Positions 51,496 through 64,000 of a stretch of 64,000 nucleotides of DNA are shown here, one piece after another; the first letter of the stretch is position 1, and each line of letters begins with the position of its first letter. A model generated the notes under the pieces. The model was given only the letters and a program-made list of their open reading frames with translations, made no database searches and was not told the origin of the DNA. The position numbers and the translations under genes are program-made. The stretch covers positions 12,570,627 through 12,634,626 of the forward strand of contig CM055107.1 of the NCBI GenBank assembly GCA_029204225.1. The letters are read 5' to 3'. The DNA comes from Diphasiastrum complanatum (Eukaryota > Streptophyta > Lycopodiopsida > Lycopodiales > Lycopodiaceae).

Positions 51496-54400
51496 ATGGT
51501 GGGATTAAGCACATTTGACATATCATGATCATGAAATTCAGTTCAAGTCAGCACAAAATTCAGCATCAAATGCCGGCAAGGAACTGTAAAAAGAATTGTA
51601 TATTTGTGGATTAATTTGTATATGTATGTTCTATGCTTAACGAGCTGATCCGAGTTATTTTCTTGTTGTCTCCTTCATCTATGATATCTTTCTTCTAAAC
51701 GCTTTGAGTGCATATTATGGCGATTCAGAACATCTATTTCGTTATGATAACAGTCTTGTCTACTGAAGGGAGCCAAATTTCTTACTCATTTGTTACTTAA
51801 GTGACATTTTACTTTCTAAATGGATTCTTAGACATCTCAAAGCAGGAATCAGTTTTTTCGGAGCATTTTGAGTCTCCAAGCTTCTTTCAACATCACCAGT
51901 ATATCACAGTTGGTGCTGCTCTTAGGTTTCTGAGTGGATCTACACTCGAAGAGGTGTGATTTCTCTTCTGTTATCAGTTTGTTCATAACTTGCCTTCCTA
52001 TTTCCATTTGACACCTAAGGGAGGTATTCTCAACCTTTCTGAACTCTCTGAAGCCCTTTACGGGCTCAAGACGCATTTCAGGTTTCATAGGGTTTGATCC
52101 GATTAGCGAAGGGCATTGTGTGAATTTAGATCCTAGAGAGTGTCTTGAGACTCCTTAGGAGCTCGAGAGACACATCGTTAATAGAGTCAAAAAGAAATAC
52201 ATAAACAGTTTTTCTTAGCGATAAGCAATACATGAGCACCAAATGACAGAGCCAGACTTTTCTTTGAAGATCAGATACGTGACGCTGCTCAAACTTACGC
52301 ACCGAGAAGTTGGTTACCGCCATGATTGATATTTTGCAATGGTGGTAAAGGACAAGGCTCTTAAAAAACATGCTAAAATTGCGCAAAGGTTATGTGGCTG
52401 CTTCTGGAGTAATCGAGGAATTGAGTTTTGCTAATAAAGAATGAGATGGTCGTTGAAATGGCTTATAGCATCCCTCGAGAGGCTCCTCCAGAACTGCTTG
52501 CTAGATATAAATTGATAGTCATCATGTGAATCTTATAAATTGGATATCATCGTGTGAATCTTAACATGGAACTTATACTATCTGTCATCCTGAGTAATAG
52601 CAGAATGCTTGTTTTCTGAACTCGAATTGACGATCTCTTCTAGAGATGTACACCGGTAACACGTCATGCCTTACGATAGGAATGATATAGAGCCGTTTCT
52701 CTGTGGTGAAGTCACCAGTCTAGAATTGCAATATCTGTGCATCGCAGAATTCATGGGGATCAACAACCTTCAATCATGATTCATGAAAGCTAGGATGCAT
52801 CCGTAGAACTAGCATGAAGATGGGAAAGAAAAATGCTGCCAATGAAAAAAAACGTGCCTCCTGTATTAGCTGATGCAATAAACTTCTGGTAGACAATTGA
52901 GCCCCCAATCGGACAGTCATGATCCTGCTCAGCCAACTAAGTAGCATAGGTTGACTGCCCATAACAATCAGCATCAATAAAGCTAGAATTATTTGGTGAC
53001 GCATCAACAATACGAACACGCTGATCAGACACATCTCCAAAATTAGCTTCGTGTATTTGAAGAGCATCTGTGGCACTTGGAGGTCGCCTACAATTGTGTT
53101 CCTAAACTTTAAACACTGGTTCCTTAATTGAATCTCAGCCATCTCAGCTGGAGTATATTGCCAAAAGAGCTTAGTTCGAGTGAGATATGTGTAGCAATAT
53201 AATTTTTATGTACCTTAGCCTGAGAAGTAACCAATTAAAGTTGCATCTAATGTGGAGGCCTAGTCTGCATCTGAGATATATACTGCTGAAACCTCTCATC
53301 CGGTTTTGTAAGGAGCTGTTGCATGGCCCATTTATGTGATAATTCATAAAGCCTCAGTCTGCTCTGCCCTCACAAGTTTAAATTCCTTCTCTGTTTGATC
53401 GTAGATTCTGTCCATATGTCATTTAAGCTCCAAAGTAGAAGACTACCTATCAATAGGAGAAGATCAAGTACAAGGCATGGAAATGAGCAAATATAGGCAT
53501 GTCAATGGGAAACGAATGTGATAGGTAATGCTCGAAGTATGCTGAAAAAAGATGTATTGCACAATGGATTTGAAGCTGGGCTGAAATAAATGATGAACAT
53601 CACTCAGTCAATATAGTTCCAAAGTAGTATGATCAGAGTAATGATTCAAATAAAATACTAAACTTGCATTTTTTTTTCTTCTTCTCTTTTTGGAGATTTA
53701 TGTGGTGTATTTTCACTTTTTCTTGAAAATTCTTGACTCGAGCAGTCGTTGCTTGATTCTAATTTTGACAATATATAGAATTGACCCATTGCAAATCAAT
53801 TTGGAACTCTGCTAAAGTCACTAAAACAGAAGATAGTGTCCCATGATAGAGCTAGCAAGCCCTTGGTGATAATAAATGTATGTAGAGAAGCTGCCTCTCA
53901 GAAATGGCCCACAAAGTAGCTGCAACACACGTGCCTCATGAGCCAAGTGAGCTGAATACCGACGTTGAGGTAAAGAGGACTATCATTGAGTAATTCAATG
54001 CGACAGGTTGCTGCTTCTCTCCCAAAAATGATATAAATCTTAATAATAAGATGTTATAAGCTAATGATGTCCAACAGTTAAGCAATGTGACAAGAGGTGA
54101 CTGCCACACTAAAAAAGTGATATACATGATCTATGATGGTATAATAGAAGCCAAGAGCATTTTCCTTGGTTTATTTTGGCTGCCATATACTACTGGAAGC
54201 TCCAATAGGACAAGAAGAATTGGTTCAACTTGAATTTGGTTATGATGCTTTCTAAGAAGAATTCCTTTCAAGGTTAGCAACATTTCTATCAATTGATCCA
54301 TGGGAAGTCGTTAACTGATTTTTCAAATATAACTGAGATTTATGAGGAATTATTGGGTCCACTAGTTTGATGCTATATATTTTTGTAGGTTGTGTCCTTG

Positions 54401-56287
54401 GTAATATTGTTGCAGTTGACAGAATCAGGCATGAAAAATTTAGTGATGAGTTTCCTGATGCGATTAGGAAATCAAGTTCTTCCTGCAGCTCACCTTTGCC
54501 TTTAAATACAGGTAAGACTTCAATCAGAGCACTCTTTGTGAGTTGCTTTTTGACTTTGGATTGTTTGTGAAACTGCTGCTTTCTGCCACAGTTGTTCACT
54601 GTTGTGTCTCACTGATTTTGTAGTTCTCTTTCCTTTTTTGACAAACATGCTAAAGATTACAAGGCATCATTGAATATGGTGCAGTCAGCTATCACGGCCT
54701 CGTTGTTGTCATGGTATTGTTATATGTGGAGCTTCAGGCTTTTGGTGGCAGTATGACTTGCTCTTGTCATGCACGCCTGAAGTTTTTTGATTTATACCCA
54801 TAAATGGAATTTTGGAATGGAAATGTGAAATAAGCCAATGTCAATGGTAGATGGTTTTTTTTTTTTCACATTGTTGTCGTGCAGCCATCTGACATAAAAT
54901 ATCTGAACATTTTTTCAAATTTTTGGGTGAGAAGGTAAGGCCAGCATGTAGTGGAAGAGGGTATCCAGCTACGTACTGTTCGGACTTGGATAGACAAAGA
55001 AACTGTTAAACAGCAAGGCATATGGTCCTCCCAAAGAAATTTTTTCTATTTGAAATGATCAAGTGATTCAACATGGCACAACTTTTGGGAAATTAAACAG
55101 CAGCTGCTAGGAAGCCATATGGTCCTCCGGAAGGAAAAATAATAATAATAAAATTCAAATGAGATTTAACATGGCATAACTTAGCAGAAATTCAGAGGCC
55201 AAAAGGTACCATGAGAATGGGCCAACATTAGCTTCCAATCATAGCTTAAGACCAACATGTCCAAAAACACCAATTGGATTGTGGATGCTAAAGTGGGGAG
55301 CCAGTCTTTCACGTGTGGATCAAATCTGTATATCTAAGGTCTGCAAGAGCCAGCCTGGCTAATATTTTCGTGGTCTTGCATTAGTGGGCAATGGGCCTGT
55401 TAAAACAAGGACGAAAATATGCAACACAGATATATGAAATCTAAGCTTGGTGAATAGCCTGCTCATCTATGGTTGTTTGGCAAATAGTAACTAACATACA
55501 GCAGCCAAAGCAGTATTCAAATAAAAAAATGGAACATAAGAAGTTTGATTTTGTTTTGAGAGTGAAAAAGGAGTACCTCCTAGAAGCACAGTGTTACGTA
55601 TGTCATTACAGCTGAGAAGACATGCATAAGGTGGATATCTGCTGATATACTTAGGATAACCATGGAGTCATGGAGAGCAAGAGCAAGGTCCTTGCTTGTA
55701 CTTTGCTAGTAGATTATTGGATATACAAATAGTATGGTCTCTTTTGTAGTATGTTCATGTTCTTGTACACTTTAGTACTGCTACTACTTGTGCTTTCCCA
55801 TTGAATTTCTCAGCTGAATGCTCTACTTGGTGATCATTTGAAATTTTTGCAAGGAAGCACTCGCTCCTCACCAACAGAGTCTTGCAGTGTGGACTGACTG
55901 GGTTTTAATTATAGGCAATTTTTAAGTTTAGTGCTCTTACCATACTCTAGTACTAGTATTATATGCAAGAGTTAAAAGGAATAGGTGATCAACGTTCATC
56001 AGTCACAAATGCTACATTTATAATTCTGGGTGAGTGCACTAACAAAAAACATAACAGAGCGCAAAGAATGCAGCGTATTGTTTCGCGGGTGCTAACGCTT
56101 TTGTTTTTAACTAATTTGCTGGCATATGGCATGTGGTGCCAATTTGCTAGGCTTTGCTTGACGAGCAGAAATCTTTGCCAATCATGAGCATGCAGGGCAC
56201 TAGTGAATGTTGCTCTTTTAACAAGCCAATAACTCATTGGAATGTGCAAAGGATATAAATTGATCAAAGACTACACTAACCCATTAG
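51496..56287. other. Long stretch without recognised genes
   Basis: Small ORFs occur (52774-53142 minus, 53936-54127 minus, 54252-54599 minus, 54367-54570 plus, 55963-56187 plus) but none shows a known motif. The minus strand at 52770-53440 has partly open frames (e.g. STYAT, RVRIVDASPNNSSF) that might be remains of a polyprotein, too weak to name. The AT content is even. If a host gene or its introns exist in this window, this is the most likely place. Confidence 0.3.
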
Positions 56288-56345
56288 GGGTGTGTGTGTG
56301 TGTGTGTGTATGTGTGTGCGCGGGTGGGCGGGTGGCTGGGTGGGA
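56288..56345 (+). repeat. GT microsatellite
   Basis: GTGTGTGTGTGTGTGTGT, TATGTGTGTG, then GGGTGGGCGGGTGGCTGGG, a short G-rich run that could fold as a quadruplex. Confidence 0.8.
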
Positions 56346-56609
56346 TGGGCATTACAGAATATTAGAACTTAAAATGGGCCCTTTGTTAAGATGCTTTTTT
56401 TTTACTTCGCACGCTTTTAAATCCCATCGGGGATAACAAACGATTGTGATTGGACCACAGTTATTGCCCGAATACTCTTTTGTTGCCCATCTTTGTACAG
56501 TCGAGGTTGATTTGATGTCAATAGTCATAAACTATAGTTAACTAATCCTTGTAGTTTAGGAACTTCTTGTCATTCTTTGGTATACCTCTCACTCTCTTCA
56601 TTCTCTTTG

Positions 56610-57538
56610 ATGAGAGGACAAAAGCATATAGGTGTTTTGATTCTGTAATGAACAAGATTCACATAAGCAAAGATGTGATCTTTGATGAGACGCATAGGTA
56701 TGAATATAAAGACCATGCAAGTGATGAAAGCATCAAAAGACTTCCTACAATCTTGGAAGAAGAAGACGCTCCATAGGATGATGAACATGAAGACGAAGGT
56801 CGAGAGGGTGAGTATGAGATAATACCACCTATCCAAGAGCCTAGGGGAAGGTACTTGCCAATAGGAGCAACAAATTAGAAACCGGTTGGAAGTAAGAGAC
56901 ATTACTTGGACACTCCTTGGGACACATACTCTCCACGAAGTGCATCACCTAAGTCTAAGATACCAAAATGGTATGAAAAGATCATGAAGGACAGAAAGCT
57001 AAATCAACCAGGATCTAGCACACAAGAAGAAGTGAGAAGATCAACGCGGGAAAGGAAGCCTCTCGATTGCTATCATGTGAAATATGCCCTAACGAGTGAC
57101 ATTTTGAAGTGTCGAGAGCCATCAACCTTTGATGAGGCAAAGGATTACAAAGAATGGCAAAGGGCAATGGAAGAGGAGATGCAGTCCATTCACGAACATG
57201 ATACGTGGGAGTTAGTTGATCTACCATTCGGAAAGAAACCCATTGACAACAAATGGGTGTTTAGAACAAAGTTTAATGCGGATGGCACAATAGCAAAACA
57301 TAAGGCACATCTAGTAGTGAAGGGCTATGTGCAGAACAAGGGAATTGACTACGAAGAGACATTTGCTCTAGTGGCTAAGTGGACTATGCTACATCTTATC
57401 ATCGCTTTAGCATCTCATTTTGGGTGGAAGATCCATCAAATGGATGTGAAGTCCGCATTTTTGAATGGTGACCTAGAGGAAGAAGTTTACATGGTCCAAC
57501 CACAGGGCTTTATGGCAAAAGGACAAGAACATAAATAA
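56610..57538 (+). pseudogene. pol: Copia F integrase end and RT first half
   Basis: It starts with DERTKAYRCFDSVMNKIHIS and DVIFDE (integrase C-terminal region), then an acidic linker with two stops. An ORF at 56906-57538 reads WDTYSPRSASPKSKIPKWYE, KPIDNKWVFRTKFNADGTIA, VVKGYVQNKGIDYEETFALV, HQMDVKSAFLNGDLEEEVYM. The MDVKSAF Asp is a catalytic RT residue. The frame breaks at 57536 by one extra base. Confidence 0.9.
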
Positions 57539-57539
57539 G

Positions 57540-58578
57540 GTGTGCAAGCTACACAAAGTACTTTATGGCCTTAAGCAAGCGCCACGCGCATGGTATGGAC
57601 GCATTGACAATTACTTTCTTTCTCATGAATTTGTAAGAACAAATTCAGATCCAAACCTTTATGGTCTTGTAAACGAAGATAGCATTGCCTTGATTGTACT
57701 TTATGTTGATGATATTATTATCATGGGCAATGATGAGAATGTCATTCATTCTATCAAAGCCAACTTATGCAAGCAATTTGAGATGACAGATTTAGATCTT
57801 ATGCACTATTGCTTGGGTGTCGAAGTATGGCAAACTAGCAATGATATCAGGTTATGTCAAAACAAGTATGTGCGCAAGATATTAGAGAGATTTCGCATGA
57901 CAGAGTGCAAACCTTCCATCACCCCTTGCGAAGCTGGTAAGAAGTTATCTTGTATTGATAATACATATATTGGTGCTACTTTATTCTGTCAGCTAGTTGG
58001 GAGTTTGATCTATCTTACGACTACACGTCCTGATATTTGCTATGTTGTAAGTCTAATTAGCCAATTTATGTCATCACCCACTATGGATCATTGGAAAGTT
58101 GCGAAAAGGATTTTGAGGTATGTGAAAGGTGCACCTAACATTGGCTTGGTCTACAAAAGACAAAGTGCTTTACCTAAGTTGCAAGGCTATGTTGACGATT
58201 GGGCAGGAAATGTAGATGATAGAAAGCCAACAACATGTTATGGAAAGCGGTTGTTTTTCATGGTCTAGCAAGAAGCAAGACACCATTTTTCTTTCTTCTA
58301 CAGAAGCAAAATATAAAGCGTTAAGTTCTGCCACTCATGAAGCTATTTGGTTGCGTAAGTTGTTACGTGAGATTGGCATGAAGCAGGTACATCCTACTGT
58401 TATTTTCTGTGATAGCCAAAGTGGGATACAATTGGCTAAGAATCATGTCTTTCACGTGAGAACAAAACATATTGAGGTAAAATATCACTTTGTGCGTGAA
58501 AAACTACAATCTGAAGATATAAGTATTGCACACTGTTCTACGTCGTTGCAAGTTGCTAATATATTTACGAAAGCTTGA
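57540..58578 (+). pseudogene. pol: Copia F RT second half and RNase H
   Basis: ORF 57540-58268 reads CKLHKVLYGLKQAPRAWYGR, LIVLYVDDIIIMGNDENVIH (YVDD active site), [38 protein letters not shown] frame change near 58240 leads to WSSKKQDTIFLSSTEAKYKA, EAIWLRKLLREIGMKQ, FCDSQSGIQLAKNHVFHVRT and QVANIFTKA to 58578. Only two frame changes separate it from a complete RT-RNase H, making F one of the better-preserved copies. Confidence 0.9.
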
Positions 58579-58701
58579 AGTAAAGAGAAGCTTGAAACAG
58601 CCAAGGTTATGTAAAAAGCCTTTACTTATGATACTATCATGGAGGTATGTTCCATGAATAGAGTAAACTTTAAAATAGAGAGAGACATTGATCAGTGAGG
58701 G

Positions 58702-59844
58702 AGAGAGTTAAAATAGGAATGATTGACTTATACAGTGCTTTCTAATTTCGATGGCACCACGTGTGCTCAATTCTAGAATTATCAGACCGTCTTTTTTTTA
58801 CGAGCCCTTTGAGTGCAACACGTCATCACTGACTTACTACCTCTCATGTGAGGGTTGTAATGGCGAGAGTTAGTCTGGCGGAGGTTTTTTAAACAAGAAT
58901 GAGAGGAGTCTCTTACTACCAGGTTTCAGACTGGGCTTAACCTTCACCGAACATATAGCAAGTACTAAACACTCAGATGTTGGTGTATGCACATCGTTGA
59001 AGGTTCATATAGGGTAAAATACTAAAAAATTTAACTAGCGAGGGCTCAGGAGGTCAATCCACCATGAGAACTCTCATTGATTAGGACAACCTTTGTAGGA
59101 ATGTTCACAGAATCTCTAGTCAGATTGGGACACTGATTTATGGAGAGATCAAGGAAGGTTCTTTTGGGAAAAAAAAACAAAATTGTGAAGGTAATCAATT
59201 TCTTTGTAATTCAATACTCAAAAATTGACAGAACCTTCACAAGAGACACTGTATTGGACCTAACCTTCGCCAAAGGTCTATTAGCTTGCCTCACTTAGAG
59301 CTAGCTACAACAACATCGGCAAGGGTTATTGTGCGGATAACAATGTAGATTTTGCAATCTGACGATACTTTTGGACCAAAATAGCACGTTTGAGGCTCAA
59401 AACCCACTTTTGGACAACAAATTTATTGATTAACCTTTGCTGAATCTTCTGTTAGCTAAACATAGTAGGAGAAAGATGCAACAAGGTCAGCGAAGTTCTT
59501 CTAGAGTTGAGGGTAATTTTTTTTTGTTTTCAAAGATTTTTTCATTGTTTCTGCGAATTGGCTGGGAACCAATCTTTGCCACTTGGATAGCAAATTTGGA
59601 TAACAATCCCAACCTTATTTAGATTATTTTTTTTTTTTGTAGATTTTGGTTGATTTCAACCATTAATCCAACCTGTACAACATGTAATGGTTTTGTAAGG
59701 ATGTCTCATGCTTTTGATCCCATGCACAACACAAAAATAAATCAGAACATGCACGAAATCAAGCCCAGGAGCTCCCTATACCAAAAAAAAGGAATGCAAA
59801 CACAAGAACAATGATAAGGAAACTATCCCTAACAACGGCACCAC
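58702..59844. other. Possible LTR F, then no recognised gene
   Basis: TTAAAATAGGAATGATTGAC after the polypurine tract may be the start of LTR F, but I find no matching end. CTTCGC and AACCTTCGC words recur around 58940-59290 (CCTTCACCGAAC, CCTTCACAAG, CCTTCGCCAAAGG). A small ORF at 59437-59622 has no known content. Confidence 0.35.
59833..59843 (-). promoter_or_regulatory. Primer binding site, Asp-tRNA-like
   Basis: The minus strand TGGTGCCGTTG (continuing TTAGGGAT) follows an LTR end. Plant gypsy-type elements often use TGGCGCCGTTGCCGGGGAT, complementary to tRNA-Asp. The differences here are mainly C-to-T. Confidence 0.7.
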
Positions 59845-60682
59845 TGTTGAGGGGTAGAGATCTAGTCAAGGCTTGTCACGACTTCTTACAAATATTATCG
59901 TTCCCATGAGATAGTTGTAGCATTCTTTCAAGCATGCATTCATGTACAAGAGCAAAAACACAACTCATACGATTTCATCCAAGTAACACTATCTCTATCA
60001 TTTTAACACTAGATTCTATCACTACCTCCACATTGACACTACTTGCAAAAGCTTTTAACACTACACAAGCATCGAATTCATGTTAACACTACTCATAATC
60101 ACAAAGAAGCAAGGGAGGCATCATGCAACTATACTTTGCTCTTAAATCATGGATTAACACTACTAGAAAACCACAAAACAAAGCATGAAAATCCAACAAA
60201 ACCAAAAGCATGAGAGAGAATGGAGTTAGAAGCATGTATGTTCACGATGAGACTTTGTCAAAATCTCCTCCTCTTGATTGAACATGAAAATGAGTATAGG
60301 TGGTGCCTTTTTATGGTTGATGTAGGGCCTTCACCTCTTAATCCTATTGGTTTGCCTATGTGGCATTGCTCCTACTTCTATTGGCTAGCCTAGGTGGTGC
60401 CCATGTGAAGTCCATGTGAACCCTATGTGACATTGCCACCTAAGGCTAAGCCTTATTAACTCGATTTTGGCCTCTTCTACTCTATTTTAGCTCTAATGGC
60501 ACAAACCATTTATTTTAGCTTAACAAACTAGTGTACATACATTTAAATGTGCTTATTGGGGTGCGCTTACACTCGAAGGAGCCATCTACCCTCTCACTTA
60601 TTCATGATTTATCTTTTGACGTGTGGACACAGAAAATTCAAATAAGAGTATCACATAGGCATCCACTGTGACTACCCCAACA
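59845..60682 (-). repeat. LTR next to the Asp-tRNA-like primer site (about 838 bp)
   Basis: The minus strand starts TGTTGGGGTAGTCACAG at 60682 and ends CCCCTCAACA at 59845, one base before the primer site, so it is a 5' LTR with TG...CA ends whose internal region would lie to the left. CTTACACTCGAAGGAGCC (60567) and the TTTTTATGGTTG promoter region (about 60309) align with the CT-tract LTR superfamily. No gag or pol is visible to the left, so the element is non-autonomous or truncated. Confidence 0.7.
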
Positions 60683-60801
60683 ACTACACACATATAGTCT
60701 TTCTTAACAAGATGTGGCAATTTGTAACTTTTTGTTGAGTAGCAATGAATGTTTCCTTGCTCATGAGCTCCATTGAAAACAACAAAATATGGTACTATGG
60801 G

Positions 60802-60985
<184 letters not shown>

Positions 60986-61439
60986 TTTCAACAATGTCTT
61001 TATGCATCTAGAGGTCTCTTCTCTCCTCTTGTGTGAGCTTCTTTGCCTCTCTTTGAAAAGTTGCTCCATCATCAATAGGCTCATTCTAAAAAATATCTTC
61101 TAAATTGGTTCCACACTCATGATTTCACACAACTTCTTTATGATTCACCTTTCGATGAGGCTCAATCTTGCATTCTTTCTTGTGTAGGCCTAGGTGCAAG
61201 TGCTTGGCTTGTAGTGCATCTTGTCATTCAAAGTTATTTGGTATTGCTCTTCGAGTTAGAATGGGGATTTCTCATCTGGTGTTGTGGGTTTGATGTAATT
61301 TCTATGTGGCCATCCTCTTGATTTCCTGAACACACATCTTATGTGCCATTCTTTAGTGGAGATTGCATTGCAATTCATAAATTTATTTGTGATGTATTTG
61401 CATCTATTGCACATGAATGCAAGACGTTGGTCACCCATG
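60986..61439. other. No gene recognised
   Basis: Anonymous stretch between microsatellite and the next LTR-like repeat. Confidence 0.35.
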
Positions 61440-62400
61440 GGTGTTAGGATTGGTCCAATAAATTAATCTTGTTTAGACTGATGGTCAGTCACGAAAGACA
61501 AGACTAATTATTAGTTGTGAACAACTAGACTAATAATAATTCGCGAAGAACATACTAACAGATTAAGCAATAAGAGAGTCAAACAGAATGTAGAAAAGCA
61601 TAGCAATATTGACACAAATCTGGACACAAAACAAATAGAGCTGTAATCAGATTAAGTATAGCGAAATATACACCGTGCTTCACAAAGCTAATCCAATCTG
61701 AAAAAGGAATAAACCTATTACTAACAATACAAAGAATCGATGCGTGAAAGCATCTACTTCGTCTATCTCTGATAAGCTTCTGATGCTTGCTATATTTTTC
61801 ACACACACTGAATACGCAGATGGTATCCAATATATATACATAATGTTACAGGTGTGCAGATGTACAAAGTGGATGTGCTATCTGTGGGAGATCATGGGTG
61901 GCTACTGTCGTTGTCAAATCTGATTGCACAGTTGCATGGGATGAGCGTGAGAAGGCTGCGACATCAGCCTTCGCTGAAATGAACGTTGATGAAAATGCAA
62001 AAAATGCGACACTCTGACAAATGCCTTAAAATTTGATTACAGGGTACCTTCACTTTTCTATTAGGGCACCTTCGGCATTTGTAGGGCAATGTCGTCTTTT
62101 TTGCCTGTCACCGCAACATCAGCCTTCGCTGAAATGAACGTTGATGAAAATGCGACACTCTGACAAATGCCTTAAAATTTGATCTACAGGGTACCTTCAC
62201 TTTTGTATTAGGGCACCTTCGGCATTTGTAGAGCAATGTCACCTTTTTCGCCTGTCACAAATCACGTGTAAAAACACAGTGTCACCTTTTTCGCCCGTGG
62301 AAATTTACTTGTATTTATGCAGACAACCGCGTTTTTCGTCTGTCTTATTTTACATGTAAATATGCAGACTGTTGTGCGACAACATGAGTAAAGTCAATGC
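61440..62400 (-). repeat. LTR-like repeat, family 2 (copy 2), with internal duplication
   Basis: 61760-62395 matches 1230-1800. The left part (61440-61760: GTTAGGATTGGTCC onward) has no equivalent in copy 1. A 155-bp segment is duplicated in tandem (GCGACATCAGCCTTCGCTG at 61958, GCAACATCAGCCTTCGCTG at 62113). Orientation follows copy 1. The TATATATACATAATGTTACA region may be its promoter/R area. Confidence 0.65.
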
Positions 62401-64000
62401 TAGGTGGCACTACGATATTTCATTTATAGTCCAATTTGAGTAGACTTTCCATGGGGCAGTTCACATGCTTTGCCAATGTGAGAAAAAATTGCAACCAAAA
62501 TGCACAATTTAAACATGAGTGAAGGCCTAATCAATGAACTTGACAATAAAGGCCTAATGCCCATGTCTAGTATTATTTCAAATCCTCAATAAGTTGACAT
62601 GGACGTAGTAAGCAAGATCGCCAAAAGTGAGGGAGAACACGGTTGTGTGTGCTAAAGGATGAGAGAGAGATATATATACTCTCTCATGAATGCCCCATTG
62701 GCCATGACAACCAATGTATTGTCACACCTAGGCTAGTCCAATTCAATTTGTTGTTAGTTCATAGCACTCACTCTAGGTAGAAGGCCCCATAGTACATTAA
62801 CAACAAATATTCGAGTAGAGGGGTGTCACCCCTAGCAACCATTACTAACATAGGTCCTATGTGAGTCTTGACCACATATAGAATATGTGATCAATATGGC
62901 TAATTAGGGTTAATCATGGATGTGAGATAATTAGTTTGATTAGACTGGACTTTGGAACCAATCCTAGTACATTTGAAAAAAATTAATTGGGCTTCATATT
63001 GTGACAAGATATTCATGTTGTTAAGATGACATGCTATGATGAATCAAATGCTAATCTTCCATGTTGAGTTGAGCTACAAACCTAAGGTCATGTTCTCCAT
63101 CAAAGGGTGTGATACAACTAGTCGTTGAAATAATGCCATCTTGTTTTATTCTCTATTGGAATCATGATAACTATGGTAATATGTTCTTAGGTTCAAATAT
63201 CCCATCACTCAAACCTTTTCACTAGGAGAATATGGCATTTAGATAGCTTGTATTGACTGCTTGCAGTATAACATGGACATTTTATATTATTCTAAATGGT
63301 AAAAGAACAATTGATAATTTTTTGTGTAAAAAACTCAAAAAATATTTAACAAATAATTATAACCATGTGCATGATCAACTAATAAAATAGTTTTCCAATA
63401 AAAAAATGTCGAGTTCCTTCTCCTCGAGATCCTGTAAAGTTGAATTGAAGATCATGATTGAATGGCACAAGTGATGAGATTCAAAGATATTGTACATTTT
63501 CTCCGATTTTGATGGAAATTTGATATCTCCATTGAGATTGAATTTGAGATTTCACTTTCTCTAAGAAAATTATCAATTTTTTATGGACTAGTTGTAAGCT
63601 TTCACATATGGTCACATGTAAGATTATGATGGATATCATTTGGTACTCTTGAAAGCTATAATCTTTTTCCAATGGGGACTTCATGTACAAGATAACATGA
63701 AACCTCATTTCATGTATCTTGCATCCCTTTTTAGTGTGGCATAAGGTACTAGCAAGTACCTTGACATTATTACATTAAACTCTTTGCCTTCAAAAAGAAG
63801 TACATCAACATTCTTAGTGACCAAGTTGTACAGAGGACTTATATAAACAAATTAAACCATGACTACCTCACATGGGAAAGACATAGAGCTTATTTTCTTT
63901 AATATGAGATCATTGGATGTTTGCTACTGACATCAAGCATTTATATCAATAGTTCTAGTCACGTTGAATAAGGATTCTTATAAAGTTCATAATTTCTTTT
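62401..64000. other. No gene recognised
   Basis: A short GAGAGAGATATATATAC run lies at about 62663. The rest is AT-rich, with no domain, repeat copy or RNA gene I can support. The ORF at 63481-63708 looks like chance. Confidence 0.35.

Larger units (their letters stand above)
56560..58701 (+). mobile_element. Ty1/copia element F, 5'-truncated
   Basis: The plus strand carries pol from the integrase C-terminal block (about 56610) to the end of RNase H (58578), then purine-rich tracts AAATAGAGAGAGAC and GAGGGAGAGAG (up to about 58710), followed by TTAAAATAGG, comparable with the TTAGAAT start of LTRs A-D. It is a cousin of the A family, with similar order and motifs but clearly different sequence. 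Confidence 0.87.

Noticed and set aside
52774-53142. Hydrophobic minus-strand ORF as a membrane protein
   Set aside because: Leu/Met-rich runs arise in an alternative frame of a stretch whose other frame looks like a polyprotein remnant. No signal or family could be supported.

Overview
This window is repeat-rich nuclear DNA, most likely from a land plant with a large genome. That is inferred from several Ty1/copia elements with initiator-Met tRNA primer sites, Ty3/gypsy remnants, a tRNA-derived SINE, GT-AG introns, telomere-like CCTAAACC repeats and very long GA/CT microsatellites. I recognise no intact host gene. Nearly every coding stretch belongs to a mobile element and is truncated, frameshifted or nonsense-mutated. 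I cannot name the species.

0-12.6 kb: fragments of copia and gypsy elements, LTR-like copies, a tandem duplication, and a 2.2-kb low-complexity block of GA runs alternating with self-complementary AATTTTCGCGAAAATT-type words. 12.7-18.1 kb (minus): copia element A, with gag-pol and 5' LTR but no 3' end. 18.2-19.4 and 28.2-28.7 kb (plus): the two halves of another copia pol gene, split by an 8.7-kb insertion.

19.43-28.16 kb is the most interesting part. The insert is flanked by the 6-bp direct repeat AAACAA, and the copia reading frame resumes exactly across it. It carries two divergent multi-exon genes. The minus-strand gene encodes a ParB-like domain followed by a beta-class amino DNA methyltransferase (DIPY motif IV, then a C-terminal FSGSGTT motif I). 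The plus-strand gene encodes a protein of the DUF7869 type with the look of a transposase (LQLDNTARENKN, VGHTHDQIDQ). The first methyltransferase intron holds ten palindromes of consensus ACCTATGCTNAGCATAGGT, mostly spaced 40-42 bp apart, and more copies lie in other non-coding parts of the insert. I interpret this as a decayed DNA transposon with its own methyltransferase and a phased protein-binding array.

30.4-33.8 kb: five LTR-like units in alternating orientation, about 1.3 kb per period, forming giant inverted repeats. 34.0-36.8 kb (minus): copia B, same family as A. 36.8-38.5 kb: remains of a related copia and an LTR-like insert with a long CT run. 38.6-43.0 kb: degraded unknown ORFs, a copia scrap ending in a perfect fold-back, and proline-rich gag-like sequence. 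43.0-46.7 kb (minus): copia E with two LTRs and a deleted, non-standard interior. 46.9-48.3 kb (plus): copia C, the 3' end of the A family. 48.5-49.1 kb: gypsy RT fragment. 50.0 kb: a very short SINE with 16-bp target duplications. 50.8-51.5 kb: a 124-bp minisatellite. 56.6-58.7 kb (plus): copia F pol. 59.8-60.7 kb: an LTR with an Asp-tRNA-like primer site. 61.4-62.4 kb: another LTR-like copy with an internal tandem duplication.

In copia A and C, where copies in the window can be compared, premature stops are mainly CAG to TAG and TGG to TAG, the pattern left by C-to-T deamination of methylated, silenced repeats.
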